Position numbers and translations under genes: made by a program
Assembly: GCF_019059575.1 (NCBI RefSeq)
Contig: NW_024881501.1
Coordinates: 930,001 to 994,000 of the forward strand
Reading direction: 5' to 3'
Source: Amphibalanus amphitrite
Taxonomy: Eukaryota > Arthropoda > Thecostraca > Balanomorpha > Balanidae
DNA length: 64,000 nt
The notes under the pieces: model-generated
The model's database searches: none
What the model saw: only the letters and a program-made list of their open reading frames with translations
Told to the model about the DNA's origin: nothing
Part shown: piece after piece, positions 1-11,229 of the stretch
How the letters are laid out: the number at the start of each line of letters is the position of its first letter
Numbering within the stretch: the stretch's first letter is position 1

Positions 1-1270
1 AACATGAACAGCCAACTTTGACTTTCAACTGCAATAACTGCTCCAATCCTGTGATAGAACCTGGCGATGCACCTACCTACCTTTCTGCACTCAGCAGGAA
101 TTTTTTTTTAAATCCAGATGATAAAGTGCAAGGCCCTATATACTAATAAAGTGTGATTAATTACTAATTCACATCTCCACATCTCCTCCCCCTACAAAAA
201 TAACTGAAACAAAAGCGCCGTTTTCGTCTCGCTAATTACGTTTACATTAATAGCTAATTTGCTGCATTGTTTAATTTGCAGCAGAACGTTTGTTGATCCT
301 TTTCTCCTGAGAGCCTAGGCATAACATATTTAATATATTTCATTTTCCTTAAAATATTTTACCGAATATTATTAAGTGGTTTTACTTCAATTGAAATAAT
401 AATTAAAACGAAATTGGTGTTGCACAACCGATTTATTTTATGATGATCTACCATACTACATGATAATCAATGACGTCATCTTACCAAAAAATCAAAAGAC
501 GAAGAATAAGGATTTATAAAAGCTTAGCATACTTCTTGGCAAAACGTTTTCTTTGTTTTTTCGCAGTCGCACCAACGGCATTTAATTTTCCTTGTTCTTC
601 TTCCTTTGTCCTTAACTTATCCTGTGGTTCCAGAGTCCCTGTCCTTTCCGTTTCCTTTTAAATATATTTTTAATGCTCATCCCTATCCCCCAGTCCTAAC
701 AGTTTCAAATTGTATTGCAATAAAATGTTTTGAATTCTTCACATATAACCTATCTACCTTCGTTGGTACTGTTGGTAGCCAAGTGACACATCTAGGCAGG
801 TAAGTAGGTACCTACCTGCTTTCCTGCTGTCTTCATAAAGCATACCTAATGAAGTTGTCAAATTTATAGCACATTTTCAACACTTTCATATCAATATGGT
901 GTCAGTGTGGCATGTAACCTAGCTAGGTTCATTATGTTCAGGGTTCAATTCAGAAGAGCTCCGCATAACTCACATAAGAGACAGACGGGGGCTTTACATG
1001 AGGTAGATGGCCTGATGACTTAGCTGGAATATGGCCAAAATTAAACTGACAACTTTTAGGTGAAAGGTGGTGATTTGGGTTAAGGGGCGTTTGTTGAAGT
1101 CAACTACTGGGTTATTTTGCACCCATTAAATGAAACTTCTGCTCCAATTCTACCCATTGAACCTCAATATCATGATCCACCTGTCCATCACTAGGTATCC
1201 TTCCTTATTACATAGAAACTTTGAATGGCATGGCAATTTATAATTTTAAATGACAATATTTTTGTTTCTT
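1..1270. other. AT-rich non-coding stretch, nothing recognised
   Basis: No reading frame of note, no clear repeat boundary and no RNA gene was seen. Short CCTA/TAGG runs occur (about 67-80 and 780-820). Confidence 0.5.
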
Positions 1271-1271
1271 C

Positions 1272-1296
1272 TGTAGGTAGGTAGGTAGGTAGGTAC
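1272..1296. repeat. GTAG tetranucleotide microsatellite
   Basis: Five to six direct copies of TAGG/GTAG lie in a row. Confidence 0.9.
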
Positions 1297-1361
1297 ACCA
1301 GACTGCTATGGACACTTTTCCAAGTTGGTGGGGCAAAAAACCTAATGTATATCTTGGTTTG

Positions 1362-1510
1362 AGTCGTTTGATTGAGTTGATTGATTCCTTTCATTGTCGC
1401 GTTTGAGTCGATTGAATCAATTCCTGAAAACTGCTCTGACTTGATTGATTTGATTGGTTTCCCAAATTTGTCGTGATTGAATTGATTGCTATTGATTGAG
1501 TCGTATACAA
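1362..1510. repeat. Degenerate TTGATT/GAGTCG-rich repeat
   Basis: TTGATT, GATTGA and GAGTCG words recur irregularly, ending in GTCGTATACAACCCTG. That end resembles hAT-type MITE termini, but the matching left end was not found. Confidence 0.45.
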
Positions 1511-1659
1511 CCCTGCTTTTGTGCTACACGGACTTACGCTAAAACTTTTCACATTTTCTGAAGTGAGGAATCAATTTATGTCTTAGCCGTCGCTGACAGA
1601 GAAGAGTGTCTTCCCCGACATTTTTTTCCAATTGCACGAAGCATGCAGACAATAGTTTT

Positions 1660-1801
1660 TTTTTCAGATTTTCGAGCTCTTTCGAATGCCGCTTACCACG
1701 TGTCGCATACGTGGCCCAGGAGCCGAGTTAGTGTGTGTGTGTGTGTGTGGGGGGGGGGGTGCGACGTGGTTGGCGCCGAGCACCTGCCTGGCGCGGGTTA
1801 A
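1660..1801 (+). mobile_element. Family A TTAA element, end fragment
   Basis: The piece running from the CTCTTTCGAATGCCGC block through GGCCCAGGAGCCGAGTTA to GCGCGGGTTAA matches the right end of the complete copy at 18879-20077. The G-run/C-run hairpin has been replaced by a (GT)n plus G-run tract (about 1731-1759). The terminal TTAA is 1798-1801. No left end is nearby, so this is a truncated copy. Confidence 0.75.
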
Positions 1802-2042
1802 TAATTATCTGATAAATATTTATAATATATGTTACGATTATATTGGCATTATTGTTTTAAATAAATTTTGGTTATGATTATTAAACGCAATATTAAAACT
1901 AGCGCAGTCAAAGCACCCCGCAGTAGAGCAAAAAAGCATTATCAGACACCGTTCAGGCCCAGGCCGGGGTCGGATCACTGCCCTCGCCTCACAGCGACTT
2001 CTATTTCGACCGCTGGTCTCGCCCGCCGGCCACATGTGCCCT

Positions 2043-2055
2043 TGACCTTTGACCT
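2043..2055 (-). promoter_or_regulatory. Perfect DR1 nuclear-receptor motif
   Basis: TGACCTTTGACCT is two perfect AGGTCA half-sites on the minus strand, 1 bp apart. This is the consensus for RXR/USP, HNF4 and similar dimers. Binding is not shown. Confidence 0.5.
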
Positions 2056-2155
2056 ACGATGGCTGAATTCCATTCCGATCGCGCGTCCAGCTGCACCACG
2101 GTTGCGGCCGCGCGGCCCGTCTCTCGCCGGGCGCTGCGCCCGAGCGCCGGGTCAT

Positions 2156-2173
2156 GCCTCTGACGTCAGAGGC
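2156..2173. promoter_or_regulatory. 18-bp perfect palindrome centred on TGACGTCA
   Basis: GCCTCTGACGTCAGAGGC is identical to its reverse complement and contains the full CRE (CREB/ATF) palindrome. Its GC-rich setting fits a promoter element. Confidence 0.45.
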
Positions 2174-2397
2174 GCCCGAGGCCAAAATCGCCGAACGCTG
2201 ACTGACGACAGGTCACGTCCGCACCCCTACCCGCGCGTTTGAAACTCCCGGATGTCACAAGGCCCCGGATGTCAAACCTCGGTCTACCGTGCACGGCTCG
2301 CCGAGCCGGGTATCTCGGTAAAACTCGGGCTTCGGTAGGGTATTCACTACAGTACTGGAGCGAAGTGAGGATCAAGCTTAATTTGGAAGCAATAATA

Positions 2398-2460
2398 CCA
2401 CCTGCTTGGGAACAGTTTCATGGTAAGATGCCACCTGCTTAGGAACAGTTTCATGATAAG
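2398..2460. repeat. 33-bp tandem duplication
   Basis: Two near-identical units begin CCACCTGCTT at 2398 and 2431. They differ at two or three positions. Confidence 0.85.
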
Positions 2461-2547
2461 AGTGGGAAGTGTCTGCCTCGGGTGTGTGTCGTGTTTGGCC
2501 AATCTGCCAGTGAGAAGTTGCATTCTGAGACCTGGACTGTACCCAGA

Positions 2548-2851
2548 CGTGTGGTCTAGAGCTCTGGCGTTTCCTGAGCTCCTCTCGTTGCTGGAACGTG
2601 AGGTCACTACGAATGAAGACATGCGAGTTCGAAGACTCACGAAGATGTTTTGCATTATCCAAAATGAGCTTCCGAATTCTGCCGTCGTGAACGTTGCCCC
2701 TATACAGGCCACCATCGCTTTTGATCCGGCAAACTTCTGTGAACTCAACCTGTTCCCCTATCAGAGCGGAGGCGATTTCTGTAAACCTAGTCACTGCCTC
2801 TATAGCTGTGCCCGCTCTCAGTCCCCGTACAACGAGGGAGGAAACTCTTTT
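2548..2851 (-). pseudogene. LINE ORF1-like (RRM-type) fragment
   Basis: The minus frame is open from 2941 to 2378. About residues 30-131 look like the C-terminal RNA-binding part of ORF1 proteins of non-LTR retrotransposons. That part has a charged helix followed by NAKHLRES, then HVFIRSDLTFQQREELRKR, which is the typical '(I/V)SPDLT..ER' turn before a basic helix. No start, zinc knuckle or downstream reverse transcriptase is present, and repeat DNA abuts both sides. I read it as a truncated relic. The family assignment is from motif memory only, and a chance open frame is possible. Confidence 0.4.
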
Positions 2852-2871
2852 CCCTGAGCTCCTCTCACTCC

Positions 2872-4385
2872 AGTAGGTGGAACTATGGTCATGAGTACCC
2901 AAATATAGGAACGTTCCCATTTTTGGGAACGGAGTTCCCAAATATGGGAGCGGGCGTTCCCATTTATGGGAACGGAAGGTAATTTTTCGGCCGTTCGCCC
3001 ACTAAAACTCATTAGTGCATCACGTCTAAAAAAAGTGCACGCTAATTTAAGTATCTACTAAGTCTCTATAAAATTATCTTTAATCTGACCGTTGCACAAG
3101 GAAATTGACCGTCGAATTATATTTTTAATGATTTTTTGAAATGACGGAATGGTGAAAACATGGGTTATACTACATTTAACTTGCAATTTTAAGGAAAATG
3201 AAGCGTTTTTTACATTTTGAGGTCAAGTATAATAATTTTCGCCTGGTTATGAAGTTTCATACTAGCGACACCAGATGCTGACATATGCAAGCGAACACGC
3301 GGACAGTCCGGGGGTAATATTGGTGAGTGGTGACATTTGGTGTCGGGGCGCACGACCGCATGGAACGTCAGTGATTTTACCGAACTACTGTTGTAAACTC
3401 AGTTTCAGTGGTTTAAAATTATTCAGCTGTATTTTACCATCCCAGAAAGACATATTTTATTTGGATGCTAGCTGTTTAGAGTTGTTTATAAGGAGTGTCA
3501 TGAGCGTGGTTTTTGTCTTCCGTGTTTCTAAGTGTGATCGTTTTGGGGGAATTTCTCTTATATAGGTCGCTCTGTGTGGCTTATTTGTAATTTTTATGCT
3601 GATTTCGATCATTCCTCATGCCCATCCTACCAGGCCTTTTGCCACTTACACTCATCAAGAAAGGAAAAAACTAGATTTTCATTGGGACTAGGTGTTTTGA
3701 GGGTGTAACATATTCAGCGTTCCCATTTTTGGATACTTCCTTGTGCTCGTCAACTATCGGCGATAAACAGACAGGTGCTTGACATGTCTCCACCCTCGGC
3801 GCGGACGGTGGATATAGGTATGGAAGACCTTGTTGAACATCGCTGAGCGTTGTGAATTACGTAATCCTGCAGAGGGGGGCGTGCCCGCTGCGAGATCGAC
3901 GGGAATAAAAGCGCAGAAGACCGGGCGAAACATGCGACGGTCTTGCCGGAAAGGTCATCTGATGATTGTTGCGTTAACAATAATTTGCGGCGTTGGACGT
4001 GATGCTTGTTAATGAAAAGAGCCCCTGAAAGGCGTCGGTGAAATCGTTCCCAATTTTGGGTACGCCGTTCCCATAATAAGGAACGCTTGCAGCGCCAGTG
4101 TACGAGAGCGTTCCCAAATTTGGGCTCGCGGCCCGGATGATGGACTGCTTTAGAAATAGGGGAACGATTTGAAACTACGATGGGCCTTACAATATCAAAC
4201 TCTTTCCCGACAATATTGAGACAAATATCAGGCGGTTCACGATCGTTTTATATTTTTTGGACGTCATTTAACGGTTCTTTTTCTTGTTTTAAATAATGCC
4301 TACATGGCGTTCCCATATTTGGGTTTATCGTTCCCAAACGCGTATTTACAAATTGCAACCGAGCTCCGCCGTAGGGTATTTTATT
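2872..4385. mobile_element. Repeat with GTTCCC...GGGAAC palindromes
   Basis: It starts with CAGTAGGTGGAACTATGGTC, followed by several GTTCCCA-(W)n-TGGGAAC palindromes (2910-2985). More follow at 3718, 4048-4120 and 4310-4340. It ends in the GCAACCGAGCTCCGCCGTAGGG block. A short version (both ends joined, middle missing) lies reversed at 7315-7423, which supports treating this as one element. No transposase frame is visible in the 1.5 kb. The superfamily is unknown. Confidence 0.5.
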
Positions 4386-4439
4386 TGCGCCGTAGTGTAT
4401 TTCACTTGGGGGATTTTCTACCATACATCTGCCTGAGCT

Positions 4440-4960
4440 TAGGGTAATTACAATTTGTCGGCGACGTTCAAAAATGATGCACCTTTTTTCGCAGTATAGG
4501 ATATCGCATGTGCATATTTCTGCCTTTTTGGGTGCGCTTTATCGGTTTTTCGTGTGTAACTCGCGTAAAAACCGTCCGATCGCGACGAAACTTTCAATAC
4601 CCCCGATTTTATCAATTTTACACCTACCCTGAAAATTTCATGACCCTGACCCAAATGACCTTTGACCTGTGACCTATTTCTCGAGACCATGTTTGGCCCG
4701 AATCGCGATTCGGCGTATGTCGGCTCGCATTAGCCGCGCGGTTGCAGTTTTCACGTGGTTTCAAGCGTTGAAACATGTGATATGATGCTGGTCCCGTACA
4801 TTAGGGTGGGTGTCAAGGTCACCTGAAGGTCAGGTCAGCTCAATGACCTTTGATGACCTCGGTTCACTTTTTCGAGTTTTACATGTTTCTAGGCTAGTTT
4901 TTGGAGCTGATTTCGAATTTAGCAACCATTCGAACATCACAGCGGGTGTAACGAAATTAT
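4440..4960 (+). mobile_element. Family B TTAA element, left half
   Basis: From AACTCGCGTAAAAACCG through CTCGAGACCATGTTTGGCC to the AGGTCA cluster it matches the first half of the complete B copy at 30113-31069. The terminal TTAA and hairpin are degraded, and the right half is missing here. It carries a perfect DR1 at 4656-4668. Confidence 0.65.
4656..4668 (-). promoter_or_regulatory. Perfect DR1 inside family B copy
   Basis: TGACCTTTGACCT, two perfect half-sites 1 bp apart. The equivalent site is also perfect in the B copy at 36044-36056. Confidence 0.45.
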
Positions 4961-5149
4961 CCAGACACCTTTCTTCCCGCTGTAAAAGCAAAACAATCTG
5001 GTACTTTTTCTTTTAACTGAGCTTGTAAGTTGTAGCCACCTTTCATAAAAACACATTTTACTCACCTCGTTGGTTTCTGCATATCTTTGGAGTGGTTTCA
5101 AAGGACAGTCAGAGAGGAAATGAGGAACCCACAAAGTGGCGAATGTTCT

Positions 5150-5335
5150 GGAGCATTTCAGCCAATGGATTCTCCAGCACACTGGCTTTGATGCGGACCA
5201 ACGCCGTCTAAACCTGTGCCTGCGGTTGAGCAGTGCTTATGGCGGGTGGCTCTTCATACACCTCCTGCTGAACAAGAGCCCACAGGTTTTCGATTGAATT
5301 GGGATCGCGACTTTTTCCAAGTCATAAGCGTTAGC
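5150..5335 (-). pseudogene. Tc1/mariner-like transposase C-terminal relic
   Basis: The minus strand reads SRDPNSIENLWALVQQEVYE about 5322-5260. This resembles the conserved '(S)PDLNPIEN(L/V)W' end of the DDE domain in Tc1/mariner transposases, where the last catalytic acid sits just after the proline-asparagine turn. An in-frame stop follows about 15 residues later and the frame upstream is shifted, so it is a decayed remnant. Immediately upstream codons read QSFWANAYDLEK in another frame. No TIRs were found. Confidence 0.45.
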
Positions 5336-5339
5336 CCAG

Positions 5340-6030
5340 AATGATTGAAGGTTCTATCGGCATCACTTCCCGTTCTTTTAGGGACTTTTAAGTAGCGCGC
5401 CGCCACGCATGAAGACAGCGTGGCTTGAATCAGGCATCAGTGCGCGTTCAGAAACCGTGCCCTCCTATGCCGTCTGGTTGAGCGCCTCCAATCATGCTCC
5501 ACCACCTTCCCTGGAAAAGCTCCACCCTTGCCTATGGGGAAAAATATAAGGGACAAAAACATTACCTAATGAAATTCAGGCTGGAGCAAAAACATAGGTA
5601 ATAGGTTATGTCAAATTAGAATGAAAGATTAAAATCAACCTGACCAGGCCTTACGGTCCGACCGGGTCCTAACCACCTTACTTCGACTAACTTGACCCAG
5701 TTCAACCTAGCCTACCACAACACCTGCAGAGTGCAGAGGTACCTTCCTGGAAAAATGACGCCCAGGGAGATGACTGTCCAACTTATTGAAATACTACCAT
5801 GATTGCTTGTCAAAATGTGTGTCATCATGCTCTTGTTTGACAACTGATGTATAATAAATGTGATATTCAATAATTACTCCTAACTGTTGACTGTTAAGTT
5901 ATCAAAATATTCAAATAATCAGGGTACAATCCTGTGCATAGTGCACACTAATCATGTTGTTTTTGTGTAGGCCCTCTGCACATTGTTGTGTGCACTGCTA
6001 TGTGCACCTAAGTAAAAAAGTGACTGGTGG
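5340..6030. other. No feature recognised
   Basis: AT-rich unique-looking DNA with no open frame or repeat boundary that I can support. Confidence 0.4.
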
Positions 6031-6244
6031 TACACTCGGGGGCAGATTGATGTTCCACCACTCCCTACACATCGGGCTCCCATGGCTCAGAACTGGCTGC
6101 TGCCAGTGGCAGCACTGGCAGCACTGGCAATGGCAGACAGTGCTGAGCAGTGCTGAGGGCAGGCAACACTGGCAGCAGCCAGTGCTGAGCCATGGGAGCC
6201 CGATGTGTAGGGAGAGGTGGAACATCAATCTGTCCCCGAGTGTA
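6031..6244. repeat. Long hairpin: 75-bp arms, 64-bp loop
   Basis: Positions 6031-6105 and 6170-6244 are near-perfect reverse complements with only a few mismatches (for example TACACTCGGGG versus CCCCGAGTGTA). The loop (6106-6169) is a CAGTGC/GGCAGCACT-rich repeat. If transcribed it would fold into a long stem. No TIR-element signature was confirmed. Confidence 0.85.
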
Positions 6245-7314
6245 CATGACAAAAGGTTGAGCAACTGTGAAGTTCATGCCCTTGGTCTTGCTGGTGCCAA
6301 ATGCCTATAGCTAGGATCAGTGAGGGTTGTAGACATGCTACATACATTGTGCATTGAAGATATTGGCACGAAGTTCATCCATAATTACTATGCTTAACAC
6401 CTAATGCAAGAAGCGACATAAACGCCCAGATGATAAAGCTCTCTGGTCAACATCACACAAATTTATTGACATACTTTGCAGGTACATATTATTTACATTC
6501 ATGGCAAATACTTTCGATTTGATTCAGAAACTAGTTGCTAGTGAGCTTGCATTTTTGAAGGCACAACAACGAACATATATTAAATCATAAAAAACCTCCT
6601 CATGGCATTCATCAATACCTTTCTACCGAACAAGTCCCTTATACCTAGCTTCCATGCAATGATTCTAAAATTTTGTCCGCAATCCATCTATATCTCAACT
6701 GACACAATGAATTTCAAATACCCTAACAAAACCTATAACTGTACATAAGAAGAATGCAATACTACAAGAATTATGAATTTCTGAAGTTATTCTCACATGC
6801 TGAATGTTGAAACTCTACTTTTGTCATCCATTTCCATGTTTGATTGAGCCTGTGAGCCATCATATAGAACTGTTTCCGTTCTACAGTCACAAGCTTTCCC
6901 ACAAATCTTGAATTTTTACACATCATCTTGAACCATGCTCCAGTCTTTCCAACAAAGCAATTTTGATTTGTTGCAACAGCTTCAGATCATGATATGCTTG
7001 AGGTTTGTTACACCATTTGTCAGACAAATCTTTACAAAATGTGTATTAATTCCCAAACTAAGTAATTGATCATATCAGTATTTGCAGTTTCCACACAATG
7101 TTTCATAATGCTATTCTATGTTTATATAAAGAAACTCAAATAATCCACAAATTGTTATTTAAACACTCCCACTTCAAGAATTCACAGCAACAACAGTACA
7201 AGTTCAGAAGCAAACAAACATTGCGCCACATTTCGTATGAAACGCGCCATCGCCCTGAAGTTTCTACCACAGACGGTAGTTCAACCGTAGCCGTAGTGCG
7301 AAAACCCCTGCCCA
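6245..7314. other. AT-rich stretch, no feature recognised
   Basis: No repeat, hairpin or coding signal was seen over about 1 kb. Confidence 0.45.
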
Positions 7315-7423
7315 CCTTACCCCACGGCGGAGCTCGGTTGCAATTTGTAAATACGCTTCCCAAACATGGGAACGATAATGCGTTCCCGAAAATGGGTACG
7401 CTTGACCATAGTTCCGCCTACTG
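7315..7423 (-). mobile_element. Deleted copy of the GTTCCC-palindrome element
   Basis: Reversed relative to 2872-4385, it reads CAGTAGGCGGAACTATGGTC, two GTTCCC palindromes, then directly the GCAACCGAGCTCCGCCGTGGGG block. It therefore looks like an internally deleted version in which the two ends are fused. Confidence 0.6.
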
Positions 7424-7683
7424 AATTGATCGTGCTTTTGCAACATGAATGAGTACCATTCCAATTCTTCCTTTTGTAGACCACAGTAGATTCTTGACAA
7501 TTCTAATTATAACCAAGCCTGTGAAATGCTGAGGTCCATGTGTTATCCCTACCCTTAGCAATGGAACTTCTACCACAAAATGTATCTTGCAGTGGTTAAT
7601 ATTGCTGTTTTATTACAATTTGAGAGCCTCTTAGTGTCCAAAGTTTGAATCTTTTGCTGATTTTTTTTTGCACAAAATAAAAA

Positions 7684-7775
7684 ATACCGGCATGCTACCG
7701 GCAAGACATGCCAGATACCACGAAAAAACCTGCGGTAGTGAAAAATTACCGGCATGCCGGTAGTGCGGTAGGGAA
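7684..7775. repeat. CCGGCATGCCGG palindromic repeat
   Basis: ACCGGCATG / CATGCCGGT words recur several times on both strands within about 90 bp, like the internal motifs of small TIR elements. No ends were identified. Confidence 0.4.
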
Positions 7776-7894
7776 ATTTTGCCACTCTAGTCCTCTTGGT
7801 CCTATAGGCATACAAGAGTCAACAAGAGCCTGACATTTACTTGACCGTCTACTGCAATTGATTCATAGCAAGCGTCAGCGAAATTCATAGTACT

Positions 7895-8205
7895 TTACAG
7901 ATGGCAGGGGTGTCGTTTGTACAGAGGTCGCTGATGGCACGGGTCAATGCGTCGTGGGCGGAGCCTAATGTCATATGACGTATGAAAGCCTCTATCCAGG
8001 ATGGAAAAACAGTTAACATTACGAGTCAATGACAAGTGCCACAAATATTTAAGTGACAACAAAATGTATTTGAAGAAAAAGTTTCGGCAGGCCTTGAAAC
8101 AGCTCCTTCCTAAATATGGTTGAAATTATTCCACGCATTTAAAAATTATCGCGAAAAATAAGTGTCTCAAGGGGTCTGGCGTTAACAGTAGATACCTACC
8201 CGGCT
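7895..8205 (+). mobile_element. Fragment related to element L ends
   Basis: Shares in order the GGCGGAGCCTAATG, AACATTACGA..CAA(C/T)GACAAGT and GTCTCA.GGGGTCTG...GTAG.TACCTACC blocks with 59390-59660. It is more diverged than the two ends at 51325 and 59655. Confidence 0.45.
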
Positions 8206-8235
8206 TCTGTTTCACCGGCCCGACGCTGCGCGCGC

Positions 8236-8465
8236 CCTGGTGGTGACCGGGCGCAACAAATCCGCCGCCGCCTTAGCAGTGGCATTGACTTCCGCCGTCT
8301 GCTGCGGTTCCAAAGTCAAGCCAGCGTGGAATTGGGAGAGCTCGGTCAGCCATGGTGGTGCCCGGGCACATCAAATCCGCCGCCGCCTTAGCAGTGACAT
8401 TGACTTCCGCCGTCTGCTGCGGCTCCAAAGCCAAGCCAGCGTGGAATTGGGGGAGCTCGATCACC
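8236..8465. repeat. 115-bp direct tandem duplication
   Basis: Two copies (about 8236-8350 and 8351-8465), both containing AAATCCGCCGCCGCCTTAGC and GCCAGCGTGGAATTGGG, differ at a handful of positions. One plus frame reads RRRLSS(G/D)IDFRRLLRxQSQASVELGEL in both copies. 115 is not a multiple of 3, so the frame changes between copies and the block is not a normal coding repeat. The GC content is higher than the flanks. Origin unknown. Confidence 0.8.
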
Positions 8466-8699
8466 CGCATCTGGCAGCTCAGTATATTTCCTTATCATTG
8501 TACTAGCATTATATATAGATATGCTAATTTCATAAACGTGCTTACGCTTTAGGTTTACGTGAGTGCCTCTATGTAAGCTTGTCAAAGAAGCTGACGTGGC
8601 TGATGGCTCTCTGTATTCCTATTGTTATGGGAGATGAGTTTTTGGAGTTGACAAAAAAGCACAATCTTGCGGAAACTTACTCTAAAAATTCCAACATGT

Positions 8700-9272
8700 A
8701 GCGAGGAATACGGACGCCCATAAGTACCCCTACTGGTTGACCTGACCTGACCTGCCCCAACCTAGCCTAAATGCATGAAGACATCATCTATGATCCAAAC
8801 TAACATGGAATTCGTGATCAGCACCCCAAAAACCCAATCACAGCCTTACTTTAAGAGGTTCTGACTTCTGACAGGTCCTGATTTTCCCGTCTTGAAGTTT
8901 GGGTCTGTGACCTGACCTGGCCAGGCGGTGTCTCACGGCACGCTGCCAGCTGCTGCCAGCGCTGTTTGCACTTTTGGTTTCCATGGAGACATCAACAAGC
9001 CTATGCCTACAACACTACCAAAAGTTGACCTTAGCTCGCGGAATGCGCTGGCATCGGCTGGCAGCGCGACCGTGAAACACCGCCCTGGAAGGAAGGAAGG
9101 AACCAAGGACCTTAAAATTGGGCATCATCGGCTTCCTCTTGTCACTCACGGGCAACACGCTTGTTTTTTCCGCGAGCGCTAGCTTGATCAGGGGCCGAAC
9201 GGCAGGGGTGTCCAACCGACACCTCCCAGCCCGCGAAGGCTGCGCCAAGCACGGACCCGGAGCGGGCTAACT
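8700..9272 (+). mobile_element. Family B TTAA element, right half
   Basis: Matches the second half of the 30113 copy: CTACTGGTTGACCTGACC, the GGCATCATCGGCTTCCTCT block, the GGGCAACACGCT block and CAGGGGCCGAACGGCAGGGG. The terminal GAGGGTTAA is mutated to GCGGGCTAA (about 9261-9270). An insertion around 8930-9090 separates parts of the consensus. Confidence 0.65.
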
Positions 9273-9738
9273 GGTCGACAAAAGCAATTTCAAGTGTTTT
9301 CAAAGTAATATATAGGCACGAGTCGGGTGGGCTATCATTTCTATTTTTTTTTTTTAGTTAAAAAAATCGTTTCAGGGCTGTGACGAAAAATAAGTGGCCT
9401 AAATCCGATGAGAAAACATGATTTGGGGGTACCCTAGGTTTGGTTCCTTAAACGAGCTGCCCCCCCCCCCCAAAAAAAAACGCAAGTCTGGATCCACCAG
9501 TGTCACCGTGACTGTTTTTCGCGTTGAACAACTTCCTTCCTTTAAACCAATGACGTCATTAAAGTTAGTTAGCCAATTATTGCAAACCTTTTTGGTTGGT
9601 AACACTCGCACTGCAAAATGTTAGCCAATAAGTGATCAAAATATGTACGACGACATGGACAACAATATCAATCCAAATTACTTGTTCTATCAACTTAATA
9701 AAAAGGTACTCAGCCAAACTGACATATGTTCATGACGT

Positions 9739-10071
9739 CAGTGGCGTAGACGGGGGGGCATGGGGGCCATGCCCCCCCTTTTCGCCCAGCCGCCCAGATT
9801 ACACCCAGATGACTAGGAGTAGGCTGATACCGTTTAACAGAGGGAACATGAATTAAAAAGTGATGTGCAGGCAGGGATCGAACTCTATATCTGTTTGGGG
9901 GTGCCTGGACACCCCAATGTTCTCCAGGGCACCCCCAAATAGGACCTGAGCCCCCCCCAATGTTAAGGGTGTCCCGCCCCTCCTGAAACCAGAATATTTC
10001 GAACCCCTAAGGTCGATGGCGCCCCTGAAGAGCCGCTAGCACCCACCTGAACGGAACAGTCGCCCCATTAA
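9739..10071 (+). repeat. Outer left arm of giant inverted repeat
   Basis: From CAGTGGCGTAGAC through the GGGGGCATGG/CCATGCCCCC palindrome to CAGTCGCCCCATTAA this is the reverse complement of 17066-17395, with moderate divergence and some indels. The CAGTGGCGTAG terminus looks like a TIR element end; similar ends recur at 29644 and 32705. Confidence 0.8.
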
Positions 10072-11229
10072 CCCGCGCCGGGCCGGTGCTCCGCGACTTC
10101 CGCGCCGGGCCGGGGGGGGGGGGGTCTGAACACCCCCCGTCTAACTCGGTTCCTGGACCACGTAGCGACACGCGGTAAGCGGCATTCGAAAGAGCGTCAA
10201 AAATAATGACGGAAACACTTCGGTCATTTTTTTGGGTCAGGTCAAAGGTCAGATCGCGAAAGGTCATCAAAGTTCAAATGTAGGCCATTTCAACAATTTT
10301 GGAAACTGCCAACGGCTAACTCGGGAACCAACAAGGCTACAGCGCCTCAGAAAAGCGCATTCGGTAGCCCTTTTACAGACCTTTCTGGATACTGTCCTCA
10401 GATTTGACCTCAGGTCAACGGTTTAGCCTCCAGAGTGCAAAAGATGTTATAAATAGCCGTTTTTACGAAAAAGTTTTTTTCGGTAATAACTTTTGATTCC
10501 AGCATGCTACGACATTATCTTTGCCAGCATCGTGTTTTTCTCGTCGAGACGCGTCGAAAGAACTATTCGCTGACCTGTAAATGTCATTTGGAAAATTTGA
10601 CCTTAGGTCAAGGCCATGACCTGACCGGAAAGGGTCATGTTGCATATCAGTCGATCCGTATTGTCGAGCCGAATACAACTGACTTGTTTTCATCGCTCTA
10701 GCACGTCTTAATCAAAAGTGATAGCCAAAAAACTGTTGGTGACCGTTTATGACCTGAGATGACCTCAGGGGCACACAAAGGAGTCAAGGTGCATTTTTTC
10801 CGATTCAGTGTGTCATGTTTAACCATGAACCGATGTTTGAGAGGGTTTTGAACACCATTCGTGCACAACAGGCGCATTTCAATTTCTCCCATTGACTTAT
10901 AATGGAGAGGTCGCAAAATTGACCTGACCTTAGGTTACCGATATCAAAATTCCGAGAAAGACATTTTGTACACACTGTTACTCTTATCAATCGCTGAAAG
11001 TTTCAAGGCGATCGTTCAGTCGGTGGAGCTCTGACGAGGATTGAAACTTTTTCTGAGGTGAGGTCACTTGACGTGACCTGGTGACCTGGCCTTGAGAGCC
11101 CTGGGTCTGAAATTTTCACATGTGCGGAACAGAAACATGAACAGGTGTGCAAAAAGGGTTTTTGAGATATCTGCGAAAAACCGCATGGGGGGGGGGTGTT
11201 CAAACACCCCCCGGCCCGGCGCAGGTTAA
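10068..11229 (-). mobile_element. Family A TTAA element (complete)
   Basis: Bounded by TTAA at 10068-10071 and 11226-11229, with ends CCCGCGCCGGGCCGG and CCGGCCCGGCGCAGG. It lies in the opposite orientation to the 18879 copy. The end at 10068 has its tag (GCGCCGGGCCGG) duplicated 30 bp further in. G-run/C-run hairpins lie at about 10112-10138 and 11187-11212. The interior has no coding frame and many AGGTCA/TGACCT half-sites, including a DR1. TTAA plus CCC termini suggest a piggyBac-like MITE. No transposase is present. Confidence 0.85.
10239..10251 (+). promoter_or_regulatory. Perfect DR1 inside family A
   Basis: AGGTCAAAGGTCA: two perfect half-sites spaced by one A, the textbook RXR/USP-HNF4 type DR1. 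Confidence 0.5.

Larger units (their letters stand above)
1960..2380. other. GC-rich segment with regulatory-looking sites
   Basis: This block is clearly more GC- and CpG-rich than the AT-rich flanks. It holds a perfect DR1 and a perfect 18-bp CRE-centred palindrome, listed separately. No convincing exon is visible. It could be a promoter-proximal region or another repeat. Confidence 0.35.
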
